The notes under the pieces: generated by a model
What the model saw: the letters and a program-made list of their open reading frames with translations, nothing else
What the model was told of the DNA's origin: nothing
Databases searched by the model: none
Part shown: piece after piece, positions 25,937-33,788 of the stretch
Layout of the letters: each line of letters opens with the position of its first letter
Position numbering within the stretch: the first letter of the stretch is position 1
From: Alicyclobacillus shizuokensis NBRC 103103
GTDB taxonomy: Bacteria; Bacillota; Bacilli; Alicyclobacillales; Alicyclobacillaceae
Length of the DNA: 53,148 nt
Direction of reading: 5' to 3'
Assembly: GCF_001552255.1 (NCBI RefSeq)
Contig: NZ_BCQV01000003.1
Location: 1-53,148, forward strand
Program-made: the position numbers and the translations under genes

Positions 25937-26257
25937 ATGGCCTACTTGTATCTTGGCATCGCTATCGCCAGCGAGGTGTTCGCCACTTCCATGCTGAAGG
26001 CCACGCTGGGGTTCACACGTATTCTGCCTACCATCGGTGTGTTTCTCGGATACGGCGTCGCCTTCTACGCCATGTCGCTGGCGCTCAGGGACATCCCGCT
26101 CAGTGTATCCTACGCCATCTGGTCGGGCTTGGGGACTGCCAGCACGGCCATCATCGGCTGGATTTTCTGGAAGCAGGCTCTGAACGGGACGATGGTGGCC
26201 GGCATCCTGCTCATCATCGCCGGGGTGGTGCTGTTGAATCTGAATCGGGGCGCCTAG
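25937..26257 (+). CDS. Small multidrug resistance (SMR) transporter
   Basis: A 106-residue protein with four hydrophobic helices. The essential membrane Glu lies in YLYLGIAIASEVFATSMLKA (about residue 13), and PLSVSYAIWSGLGTASTAIIG and GWIFWKQALN are standard SMR blocks. Members export quaternary ammonium cations or guanidinium in exchange for protons. It shares an operon with the TetR regulator next to an importer for quaternary-amine-like compounds, so it may bleed off excess or a toxic product. Confidence 0.92.
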   Translation: MAYLYLGIAIASEVFATSMLKATLGFTRILPTIGVFLGYGVAFYAMSLALRDIPLSVSYAIWSGLGTASTAIIGWIFWKQALNGTMVAGILLIIAGVVLLNLNRGA

Positions 26258-26308
26258 CGGACGGCCGCCTTCTGGGTTCGCGGCGGCCGTCGGATTCCGG
26301 TGCGGGTA

Positions 26309-27310
26309 TTACCTCGCAAACCCCTCCAGCGCAATCTTACCAATGGTGCGCCGCGAGCGGATCTTGGCGAACGCGGCCGCCAGGTTGGCCGCGGAGATGG
26401 GCGACAGGCGCTCGGACAGGGTGGTCTGAATCTGCCCCGCGTCCACCCAGTCGGCCAGTTCGCAGAGGATGCGGTGCTGTTCCTCCATATCCGGCGTTTG
26501 GTGCTTGGAGCGCGCGAACATCGCCTCAATCGACCAGGTGATGCTTTTGTCCGCCATCGGCCGGAAGTTGAGCGGCTCCATCGGCGGCAGGATGGTGCAG
26601 ATGCGGCCCATCGGGCGGAGCACCGAGAGCATGTTCTCCCAGTTGGAATGCACTTCGTTCAGGCAAAACACGTAGTCCACCTGGGGAATGCCAAGCGCCT
26701 GCAGCTGCGTCGCAAACGGCTGGGTGTGGTCGACGACATGGTGCACGCCGTGGGCCAGGGCCCATTCCCGCGATTCGGGTCTGGACGCGGTCCCGATGAC
26801 AGTGAGGCCAGCGCGCCGTGCCAATTGCGTCGCTATCGATCCGACCCCGCCCGCGGCTCCGACGATGAGGATGGGCGCTCCCTGCATGCCCGTTTTGGCC
26901 ACGCCGAGGCGCTCGAACAGGCCCTCCCAGGCGGTCAGGCTGGTCAGCGGCAGCGCCGCGGCTTCGGCGAAGTCCAGCGTGCGCGGCTTGCGTCCGACGA
27001 TCCGTTCATCCACCAGGTGGTACTCACTGTTTGCGCCATTGCGCACGATGGAACCGGCGTAGTACACGTCGTCTCCTGGGCGAAACAGGGTGCACTCGCT
27101 GCCCACCGCCTCCACCGTCCCCGCCGCGTCCCAGCCGAGAATCCGCGGGGGCGCGGACGGATCGGCCGGGGGTTGCTTAGTATCGACGGGGTTCATCGCG
27201 ACCGCACGTACACGCACCAGCAGGTCACGGCCGGTGGGCTCTGGTTTCTCGACCTCGATGTCCACCAGATTTTGGTTGGGATCCAGAGCGACGGCTTTCA
27301 TCTTGGCCAT
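26309..27310 (-). CDS. Zinc-independent quinone-oxidoreductase-like MDR protein
   Basis: A 333-residue medium-chain dehydrogenase/reductase. The N-terminal GroES-like part includes RVRAVAMNPVDTKQ and LGWDAAGTVEAVG. The nucleotide-binding motif is ILIVGAAGGVGSIATQLAR, and LPLTSLTAWEGLFERLG is typical of quinone oxidoreductases. The usual zinc-site Cys/His pattern is not apparent. ATG 27310 follows GGGAGG by 7 bases. It probably reduces quinones or enones with NADPH; the substrate is unknown. It is transcribed alone. Confidence 0.88.
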   Translation of the reverse strand: MAKMKAVALDPNQNLVDIEVEKPEPTGRDLLVRVRAVAMNPVDTKQPPADPSAPPRILGWDAAGTVEAVGSECTLFRPGDDVYYAGSIVRNGANSEYHLVDERIVGRKPRTLDFAEAAALPLTSLTAWEGLFERLGVAKTGMQGAPILIVGAAGGVGSIATQLARRAGLTVIGTASRPESREWALAHGVHHVVDHTQPFATQLQALGIPQVDYVFCLNEVHSNWENMLSVLRPMGRICTILPPMEPLNFRPMADKSITWSIEAMFARSKHQTPDMEEQHRILCELADWVDAGQIQTTLSERLSPISAANLAAAFAKIRSRRTIGKIALEGFAR

Positions 27311-27462
27311 GGTATCGCCTCCCAACAGTTGTTCATCCCCATTGTAACGCAAATCGGCGCCAAGCGGCGCCGCGCCCCAGGCACCCGGCAGGCTGACCCA
27401 GTTGCCTGCGGACCCGCGGATGGGCCGGATACAGCGGTCGGGCCCGCCCAGGCTGGCTGGGG

Positions 27463-28824
27463 CTACTTTTTCACGTCAAACATCGTGATCATCCCGCTCA
27501 TGTTGCCTTGGCTGTCGGTCACGTGCGCCGCGATGTGGCAGTGGAACAACCACTTTCCGGGTTGGCTGGCCACAAACGACAGGTCATACGTGGTGCCGGG
27601 AGCGGTGTTGACCGTATCCATGGTCACGGGGGCGGGCAAGGGATACCCGTCCTGTTCAATCAACTGGAAGTGCATTCCGTGCAGGTGCATCGGATGATCC
27701 ATGGCCCCGATGTTGATGAGGTGGACGAGCACCTTGTCACCGACCTTGGCGGGCAAGACGGGCGTGGCCGGGTAGGACAGCCCATTGATGGTGTACCCGA
27801 ACTGCGGCGAGTCGTTGACGACCAATGTGTACTCCCGCTGATACCCGGGATGCACCTGTTTCCATGCGGTTCCTTTCGGTTCTACGATGAACGGGCCGAA
27901 CAAACCCATGTTCTCCTGTTTCTCCATATCTTTCATAGGGTGGCTATGGTAGATATACGTCCCAGGTGGAGCCTTGACGGTGAACGTATAGGTCCACGAA
28001 TGGCCGGGTTGAATATCGGGCTGACTGATTCCACCAGTGCCGTCCTGGGAAAACGGGACGTCGAGCCCGTGCCAATGCACGGTCGTCCCTTCCGGCAGTT
28101 TGTTGTCGACGACAATTTTCACTTTGTCCCCTTGGTCCACTTTGATTTCCGGCCCGGGTACAGATCCGTTGTACGCCCACGCTTTCGCCTTCTGCCCTGG
28201 TTTCACCTGCCACCATACGGGCTCGGCCGTCAAATGGAACACTTTATATCCGTCTTCCATCTTATACGGCAGCAGGCGGATATCGTCCGCTTGTTTCGGC
28301 TCCCCGGACCATCCGGTGCCGAGCGGCGCATACTGGGTCTTTGAACTGGAACTCGGTGTTTGGGAACGGGTGTCATGCATGCCCGTCATCGCATCGCCGG
28401 TCGTCGTTGGGGACGCGGCCTGGGGCTTGGAGACGACCACTGTTCCGGTCATGCCCGGATGGTAGGCGCAAAAATAGTGGTAGGTTCCCGGTTTGTGAAA
28501 GGTGTACGAGAAGGTTTGGCCCGTGGCCAGGTTCCCCGAATCGAAAAGCCCGTCCTTTTGCTCATGGGCACCGCTGGTGACCGTGTGCGCGACCGAATCG
28601 TCGTTGCGCCACGTGATGGTGGTGCCCGCGGTGATATGGATGGTTTTCGGATTATAGGCCATGTTCGTGATGGCGACGGTGATGGTCTTGTGCGGGGATG
28701 ATTTGGCGGAGGCGGCGACACCTTGGGCGTCGTTGTGGGCAGCGGCTGGGGTTTGACACCCAACGCTGACCCCGGCTACACACAGTGCGGTCAGAACTGC
28801 TGCCAGTCGATACAATCGTTTCAT
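27463..28824 (-). CDS. Lipoprotein: N-terminal cupredoxin fused to a multicopper oxidase
   Basis: About 453 residues. A lipoprotein signal (ALCVAGVSVGC, lipobox VSVGC) ends near residue 24. Residues about 45-135 form a plastocyanin-like domain with type 1 copper ligands (His in SVAHTVTSG, and Cys-His-Met in HYFCAYHPGM). After a Ser/Thr linker comes a two-domain multicopper oxidase with HWHG, YHSHP, HPMHLHG and HCHIAAH, the copper ligands for type 1, 2 and 3 centres. It is anchored outside, oxidising a substrate and reducing oxygen, or acting in copper or nitrite chemistry. ATG 28824 is chosen for the signal peptide; GTG 28860 is in frame. Confidence 0.9.
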   Translation of the reverse strand: MKRLYRLAAVLTALCVAGVSVGCQTPAAAHNDAQGVAASAKSSPHKTITVAITNMAYNPKTIHITAGTTITWRNDDSVAHTVTSGAHEQKDGLFDSGNLATGQTFSYTFHKPGTYHYFCAYHPGMTGTVVVSKPQAASPTTTGDAMTGMHDTRSQTPSSSSKTQYAPLGTGWSGEPKQADDIRLLPYKMEDGYKVFHLTAEPVWWQVKPGQKAKAWAYNGSVPGPEIKVDQGDKVKIVVDNKLPEGTTVHWHGLDVPFSQDGTGGISQPDIQPGHSWTYTFTVKAPPGTYIYHSHPMKDMEKQENMGLFGPFIVEPKGTAWKQVHPGYQREYTLVVNDSPQFGYTINGLSYPATPVLPAKVGDKVLVHLINIGAMDHPMHLHGMHFQLIEQDGYPLPAPVTMDTVNTAPGTTYDLSFVASQPGKWLFHCHIAAHVTDSQGNMSGMITMFDVKK

Positions 28825-28878
28825 CCCATCATCATCTCGGTGTCCATTTTTGGCGTTCACAAACTCGGTGCCAGGTCG

Positions 28879-28888
28879 ATTGTATCAC
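28879..28888 (-). promoter_or_regulatory. Extended -10 promoter of the multicopper oxidase gene
   Basis: Reading leftward, TGATACAAT is an extended -10 box, 55 bp before the ATG. No good -35 lies at 17 bp. Confidence 0.4.
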
Positions 28889-29134
28889 TTGTCCAGTTAG
28901 GGGATGCTAATTATCCGTGACAAGACTATGGCGATTGTTTGTCGATGACGGGGATTGTCATCGTCGCGCAGCCAGGAGGTTTATGCGCGACGAGGTCTCG
29001 CCTGCCGGAGGGCCGCCTTTTTTGGCGATGCCCAGCGGGCAGGGGGGAGGGGCAGAGCCCCGCTCACACGGCGCGCCGGGCGGGGCGGAAGGATTGTGCC
29101 CCGCCCGCGGGTAGGCGCCGGTCAAGTGAACCGG

Positions 29135-29335
29135 TCACCGCTTGTGGTGCACTGGGCAGCCGGGATCCAGCGTGACCTCTTGCGATCCGGGCTGCACCAC
29201 ATACCGGGGCACGTTGACCACGATGTTGCGCCGCACGTGAATCACCGGCTGCACCACGGGCACCTCGCGCGCGACATAGCAGTCGTGGTACACGTACACC
29301 GGCGGGCAAACAATGGGCGAGCAAGGTTTCATCAT
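29135..29335 (-). CDS. Small Cys/His/Val-rich protein, possibly spore-coat CotD-like
   Basis: A 66-residue frame starting with tandem ATG codons at 29335, preceded by GGAGGGAGGAAG. The sequence has PCSPIVCPPVYVYHDCY, then PVVQPVIHVRRNIVVNVPRYV, and ends GCPVHHKR. The repeated Val-Pro-His pattern and paired Cys recall CotD-like inner coat proteins, but the match is weak. An upstream start giving 123 residues is open, though that part looks unlike protein. It is transcribed away from the PadR gene, from the shared region. Confidence 0.5.
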   Translation of the reverse strand: MMKPCSPIVCPPVYVYHDCYVAREVPVVQPVIHVRRNIVVNVPRYVVQPGSQEVTLDPGCPVHHKR

Positions 29336-29484
29336 CAATTCTTCCTCCCTCCGTCGGAGTCGACATGGTATACATCCTTGCGTGTTCCATATCATGCTGG
29401 CGGGCGACCGCCTGATACGGACAGGTGTCCGGCGTGCATATGCCCGACGCTTCGTACTCCACGCCGCCATTGACTCCTCCGCTA

Positions 29485-29524
29485 CCTTGCCATACAATGC
29501 ACCCAACTAACTTGTATGACAAGG
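29485..29524 (+). promoter_or_regulatory. Long inverted repeat over the PadR start codon (likely PadR operator)
   Basis: CCTTGCCATACAA (29485-29497) and TTGTATGACAAGG (29512-29524) match in 12 of 13 positions as an inverted repeat with a 14-bp gap. The right arm contains the ATG at 29516. The site probably binds the PadR protein encoded here, or forms a hairpin in the mRNA. Confidence 0.55.
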
Positions 29525-29869
29525 TATGTGATCCGTTTGAACGACCGCACACAGTTGCTGAAGGGCACACTGGAGGGCTGCATCCTGCAGGTCATCCGCG
29601 GTGAGGAGGCATACGGCTACGAGATCTCCGAAAAGTTGAGGATGGCGGGCTTTCCGGCGGTTTCGGAGGGGACGATATACCCACTCTTGCTCCGGCTCGA
29701 AAAAAACGGTTTGCTTACCGCCACCTACAGGGACTCTCCGTATGGGCCCAGGCGCAAGTACTATCGCCTCACTGAACTCGGGGAGGTGGCGCTGAAGGAT
29801 TTCTACCGACAGTGGCGAGAGCTGGTGAGCTGTGTGGACCGGCTGTTCGCGGGGAACGAGGGGGAGTGA
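29516..29869 (+). CDS. PadR family transcriptional regulator
   Basis: A 117-residue PadR protein of the short type. The hallmark block is LLKGTLEGCILQVIRGEEAYGYEISEKL and the wing is VSEGTIYPLLLRLEKNGLL. It is paired with the membrane protein encoded 3 bp after its stop, a common arrangement in which PadR controls a co-transcribed membrane-stress protein. The true start is unclear: ATG 29516 lies in the inverted repeat and has no ribosome binding site, while GTG 29528 has AAGG only 4 bases before it. Confidence 0.85.
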   Translation: MTRYVIRLNDRTQLLKGTLEGCILQVIRGEEAYGYEISEKLRMAGFPAVSEGTIYPLLLRLEKNGLLTATYRDSPYGPRRKYYRLTELGEVALKDFYRQWRELVSCVDRLFAGNEGE

Positions 29870-29872
29870 ACC

Positions 29873-30589
29873 ATGACCACGTTCAAGGAACTCAACCGAA
29901 AGAACAACGAGCTGCATCATCGCTTGAACGATGAAAACATGGAGATCATGACCAACATGGTGGTGTACCTGCGCTCGCGCCTGTCTGACTTCCAGGTGGA
30001 GCTGATTCGCCAGGACCTGCTCGACATGGCGCTCTCCGCGCAGGACCGCCATGTGCCGCTGTCGGAAGTGTTTGGGGAGGACTACAAAAAGTTTTGTGAC
30101 GAGATTATCGAAAATGTGAAGCGACGGGACGGCCTGTGGACGGCGCTCGACTGGATCCGCTACATGAGCCTGGGGGTGGCCATGTTGGCCCTCTATGATT
30201 GCGTGTTGACAAAGCGCGTGCTGGACCTCTGGCGCTTCGTGGCCTCAGGCGCTCACGTGGTTCCGGCGTACCCCATCACAGCCGGTTTTGTGTTCAGTAC
30301 CTTGGCAATTATGGCGGCGGCGCATGCGTTGGTGTTTGCCATTGCGAGGCACGCCTTCGAGACCCATCGGCTGTTGACCCTCTCAAGGCCGAGGCGATTC
30401 GCCATAGGCGCCGCCCTGGCGACACTGTTCTGTGCGTTTGTGCTGGCGACGTACGCATTGTCGAAGGTCGTCCTCGTGCGTATTTCCATGTATGCGTACC
30501 TTTGTGCGCTGGCTTCGTTGTTCGTCCTCTACGGCCTGTTGTCTCTGGTCCTGAAACGGCGCCGCGTCCCCATCGCCGGGTCATGGTAA
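29873..30589 (+). CDS. DUF1129/DUF1048-like membrane protein, partner of PadR
   Basis: A 238-residue protein. Its N-terminal 85 residues are soluble and helical (KELNRKNNELHHRLNDEN ... SEVFGEDYKKFCDEII), like the region found in DUF1048 or DUF1129 proteins coupled to PadR regulators. About four hydrophobic segments follow (about 100-120, 130-155, 172-195, 198-222). GGGGGAG precedes the ATG at 29873. The function of the family is unknown, though some relatives act in envelope-stress or lantibiotic responses. Confidence 0.7.
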   Translation: MTTFKELNRKNNELHHRLNDENMEIMTNMVVYLRSRLSDFQVELIRQDLLDMALSAQDRHVPLSEVFGEDYKKFCDEIIENVKRRDGLWTALDWIRYMSLGVAMLALYDCVLTKRVLDLWRFVASGAHVVPAYPITAGFVFSTLAIMAAAHALVFAIARHAFETHRLLTLSRPRRFAIGAALATLFCAFVLATYALSKVVLVRISMYAYLCALASLFVLYGLLSLVLKRRRVPIAGSW

Positions 30590-30711
30590 GGAAATTCCTC
30601 CACAAGACGCACGCGCATGCGTGTTCCAAGTATTGGGCATGATACCTCCGACATGGGAATACCCAAGGTAGATAGACTCATTGTGGCAGTACAGAGGTGG
30701 GAGGGAGTATC

Positions 30712-32268
30712 GTGAGACGCCGACAAGGCCCGACCCCCGTCCCGCAGCAGGCCGAGCGGGCGGCTGCGGAGCTGGAGCGGCGGTTGATGCCCTGTCCCGA
30801 TTTGCGCCAGCAGAGTCTGGTGGTGGCCGGACGGACTGCGGTGATCGTCTGGTTGGAGGGTCTGGTCGATGAGCAGCGCCTGCAGATAGGGCTGGGGGCG
30901 TTTGCGGCAGGAGGCCGAGAAGCGGCGCAGCCGGGCTGGTGGGAGCGCCTGGGCCTGGGGCAGGGACGGGCGACGGCCGAATCCAGGCGCGGTCCGGCTC
31001 CAGGGGGGCGCTCGCCGCTGTTGCCGATGCGGTCCGTCCGGCACATGGAGGCCGCCGTGGAGGCGGTGCTGGCGGGCAACGCGGTGGCGTTCCTGGACGG
31101 GGAGCCGTTCGCCACCGCTTGGGATGTCGAGAAATCACCAGGACGTACCATCGAACGGGCAGAAAATGAACCGACCCTGCAAGGTCCACAAGAAGCGTTT
31201 ACCGAAAACTTGGGGGGAAACCTGGCGCTCTTGCGCAAGCGCCTGAAGACGCCCGGTTTCAAAGCAGAACCGTGGGAGTTTGGTGAGCGCTCGCGCACGC
31301 AAGCGGCGTTGCTCTATATCGAGGGCATGACCAAGCCGGAACTGTTGGACACTGTGCGCCGCCGCTTGGAATATGTGCACGTGGACGCGGTGGTCGACTT
31401 AAATGTGGTGCGTGAGTACATCAACGACGCACCGTTCAGCCCGTTTCCAACCACCGAGGAGACGGAGCGGCCGGAGCGGGTGGTATCGAGTCTGCTGCAG
31501 GGGCGGGTCGGCTTATTGATAGATGGATCGCCCAACTGTGTGATGGTGCCTGTGACCCTGCCCATGCTGCTCAACTCCCCAGAGGACTATTACATGCGCT
31601 TTGCGCTCGCTCTGCCGCTGCGCCTCATGCGCCACCTGATGTTTTGGTCGGCGATGTTGTTGCCTTCTCTGTATGTCGCCCTGCTCACGTACAACCAAGA
31701 CCTGATGCCGACGCCGCTTCTCGTCAGCGTCGCAGCCCAGCATACAGGCATTCCGTTTCCCACGGTGATTGAGGCGCTGGCAATGATGGTGGCGTTCGAG
31801 ACGCTCCGGGAGGCGGGCACGCGGCTGCCGCGGGCGGTCGGCCAGTCGGTGAGCATCGTCGGGACGCTCATCATCGGGGACGCGGCGGTACGGGCTGGGC
31901 TCGTGTCGCCGGGGATGGTGATTGTGGTGGCGGCGACAGGGGTTGCGTCGTTCACTCTGCCGGCTTTGGGGTTGGTGCAGGTGACACGATTGTTGCAGTT
32001 CTTGTTTGTCGGCGTCGCCGCCCTGATGGGGCTGTACGGGGTTATGCTACTGGCGGTGGCCACGGTAGGTCACCTGGTATCCATCCGCTCCTTCGGTATC
32101 CCCTATATGTCACCGTTGGCGCCAACGGTATGGAGCGACATGAAGGACACGGTCGTCCGCGCACCGTGGTGGGCGATGCGACAGCGTCCGCGCCAGTTTG
32201 AGCCGCTGGATTCAAGGCGGGCCAAGGGGAGGCCCGGGCAGCGCCAGAAGCGGTGGTGGGCGCGTTGA
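30712..32268 (+). CDS. gerA: Spore germination protein, GerA family subunit A
   Basis: About 518 residues. The soluble N-terminal half (to about 285) contains GGRSPLLPMRSVRHMEAAVE and the NT2 block EGMTKPELLDTVRRRLEYVHVDAV. Four to five membrane helices follow, with GRVGLLIDGSPNCVMVPVTLP, MRHLMFWSAMLLPSLYVAL and RLPRAVGQSVSIVGTLIIGDAAVRAGLVSP, hallmarks of GerAA/GerKA. GTG 30712 has GGGAGG 6 bases upstream. The A subunit forms the oligomeric nutrient-gated channel in the spore inner membrane. Genes C, a small membrane protein and B follow in an overlapping operon. The nutrient is unknown. Confidence 0.93.
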   Translation: MRRRQGPTPVPQQAERAAAELERRLMPCPDLRQQSLVVAGRTAVIVWLEGLVDEQRLQIGLGAFAAGGREAAQPGWWERLGLGQGRATAESRRGPAPGGRSPLLPMRSVRHMEAAVEAVLAGNAVAFLDGEPFATAWDVEKSPGRTIERAENEPTLQGPQEAFTENLGGNLALLRKRLKTPGFKAEPWEFGERSRTQAALLYIEGMTKPELLDTVRRRLEYVHVDAVVDLNVVREYINDAPFSPFPTTEETERPERVVSSLLQGRVGLLIDGSPNCVMVPVTLPMLLNSPEDYYMRFALALPLRLMRHLMFWSAMLLPSLYVALLTYNQDLMPTPLLVSVAAQHTGIPFPTVIEALAMMVAFETLREAGTRLPRAVGQSVSIVGTLIIGDAAVRAGLVSPGMVIVVAATGVASFTLPALGLVQVTRLLQFLFVGVAALMGLYGVMLLAVATVGHLVSIRSFGIPYMSPLAPTVWSDMKDTVVRAPWWAMRQRPRQFEPLDSRRAKGRPGQRQKRWWAR

Positions 32269-33551
32269 CAAGGGCGTGGGCGTGGTGCCGTGCTTGGCTG
32301 TCAAGCCTGTTGCTCACGGTGTCTCTGGCGGCCGGGTGCGCTGACTACACGGAGGTGGACGACTTGTATGTTATGACCGGGCTGGGCGTGGACGTGGCCG
32401 ATGACGGACGTTTGCGGGTAACAGCCGACATTATCAATCCAGACGCCAGCCAATCCCAGCAGACGGTCGGCACGGGCGGCGGGTCGCAAACGCCAGACCT
32501 GGTGGTGCAGACGGAGGCGGACAGTCTGGAGATGGCGATTGACGATGTACAGCGGCGCCTGCCACACCGGGTCTATCTGTCGCACAACGCGGTGGTGGTG
32601 CTCGGTGAGGGCATTGTACAGCGGCAGCTGCAGTCGCTCATGGACGAATTGGAGCGCAACCGCTCCATTCGCCGCAGCGAGCTGCTCATCATGACCAAGG
32701 ACAGGGCGGCCGATGTGTTGTCGGCGCGAGTGGCAGCATCGGTGTCCTCGGCTCTGCGCCTGCAGGACGTGGTGGAACAGGCGGCCGACTGGTCTCCGGT
32801 TCTCCGCAGCGACCAACTGCATGTCATGAGGCGCTGGCTGAGCCCCTCCGGCACCAGCGCCATGATCTGGATCGACAGGAACGGCCAAGGTGAGCCGATT
32901 GTGCGCGGTTTGGCTTTGGTGACGCGCGAGGGACGGACGTTGTGGGTGGACGCTAAGGAGTGGCGCGGGATGTTGTGGTGGCTCTCTTCCACACGGGGGC
33001 TGCTGGATTCGGTTGCATGCCCAAAACCGCATGGCACGAGGATATTCGGCGGCGGTCGTGCCCGCGAAGCAGCGGGCCACCAAGGAGAGGACGGGTTGAC
33101 CCGTTTGGACGAAACCGTCTTGGTTCACTGGCTGAGTACGCGCACGCGCGTACGCTGGGCGGGGACGGCGCAGAGGCCTAGGTTTTGGGTCGAGTGGCGG
33201 GGGGAAGGAGAGGTGGAACGCGGGTGCGCATCCATGCGCTTGGATACGGATGCGTACAGCCGGTTGGAAGCGGCCGCAGCGAGTTTGGTGCGGACCGAGA
33301 TGCAGGCGGCGCTGCAGCGTGCGCGGCGTGCGGGGGTGGATGCGATGGGCCTGCAGAACGCGTTGTACCAGGCGGACGCGAAGGCCTACCAGGCTCTGGC
33401 CGCTCATCCCGACTGGTGGCAAACGGCCCCGGTTCACTACGACATCCGGGCGCGGCTGGTCCGGTCTTACATGGTGACACACTCGCCGTTTGGCGAGTAT
33501 GCCCGCGAGAGTCAGAAGAAATCACTGGGCACGGGCGGATTGAGCCGATGA
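32253..33551 (+). CDS. gerC: Spore germination lipoprotein, Ger(x)C family
   Basis: About 432 residues. The signal peptide ends in a lipobox (LLLTVSLAAGC). Family blocks are YTEVDDLYVMTGLGVDVADDG at the N terminus of the mature protein and EGIVQRQLQSLMDELERNRSIRRSELLIMTKD in the second domain. The lipoprotein sits on the outer face of the spore inner membrane with subunits A and B. The gene overlaps gerA by 16 bp, or by 4 bp if TTG 32265 is the start. Its stop overlaps the next gene by ATGA. Confidence 0.9.
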   Translation: MVGALTRAWAWCRAWLSSLLLTVSLAAGCADYTEVDDLYVMTGLGVDVADDGRLRVTADIINPDASQSQQTVGTGGGSQTPDLVVQTEADSLEMAIDDVQRRLPHRVYLSHNAVVVLGEGIVQRQLQSLMDELERNRSIRRSELLIMTKDRAADVLSARVAASVSSALRLQDVVEQAADWSPVLRSDQLHVMRRWLSPSGTSAMIWIDRNGQGEPIVRGLALVTREGRTLWVDAKEWRGMLWWLSSTRGLLDSVACPKPHGTRIFGGGRAREAAGHQGEDGLTRLDETVLVHWLSTRTRVRWAGTAQRPRFWVEWRGEGEVERGCASMRLDTDAYSRLEAAAASLVRTEMQAALQRARRAGVDAMGLQNALYQADAKAYQALAAHPDWWQTAPVHYDIRARLVRSYMVTHSPFGEYARESQKKSLGTGGLSR

Positions 33552-33787
33552 ACGGGGTGGTCGGGGTGGGGCTGGCGCTGCTGTGCGGTGTGCTGCAATG
33601 GCGTTTTTTGCTCCGGGCCGAGGAACCTGGGGCCAAAACGGCCCGCTTGGTTTGGTGTGTGCTGATGGGGGCGGGTATGGTGGCAGCGTTTGTGGCGGGG
33701 CGTCAGGACTTTCCGTCCCTGCATCCACTCGGGTGGCTTGAGACGGTGTTCACGCCGCTGACGCGGTGGCTGTACGAGGTGGGATAG
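33548..33787 (+). CDS. Small two-helix membrane protein in the ger operon
   Basis: A 79-residue protein with two hydrophobic segments (about 1-22 and 35-50) and an amphipathic C terminus. ATG overlaps the gerC stop by 4 bp and the gene ends one base before the gerB start, so it is surely translated with the germination genes. Some Bacillus receptor operons carry a small D subunit of similar size that modulates the receptor; equivalence is suggested by position and topology only, since sequence likeness was not established. Confidence 0.65.
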   Translation: MNGVVGVGLALLCGVLQWRFLLRAEEPGAKTARLVWCVLMGAGMVAAFVAGRQDFPSLHPLGWLETVFTPLTRWLYEVG

Positions 33788-33788
33788 G

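Noticed and set aside
28983-29114. A 43-codon frame starting after AGGAGGTTT
   Set aside because: The ribosome binding site is only 3 bases from the ATG, and the product is a Gly/Pro/Arg-rich chance-like peptide.
32301-33482. A 393-codon minus-strand frame opposite gerC
   Set aside because: gerC is supported by lipobox and family blocks, so the antisense frame is a shadow.
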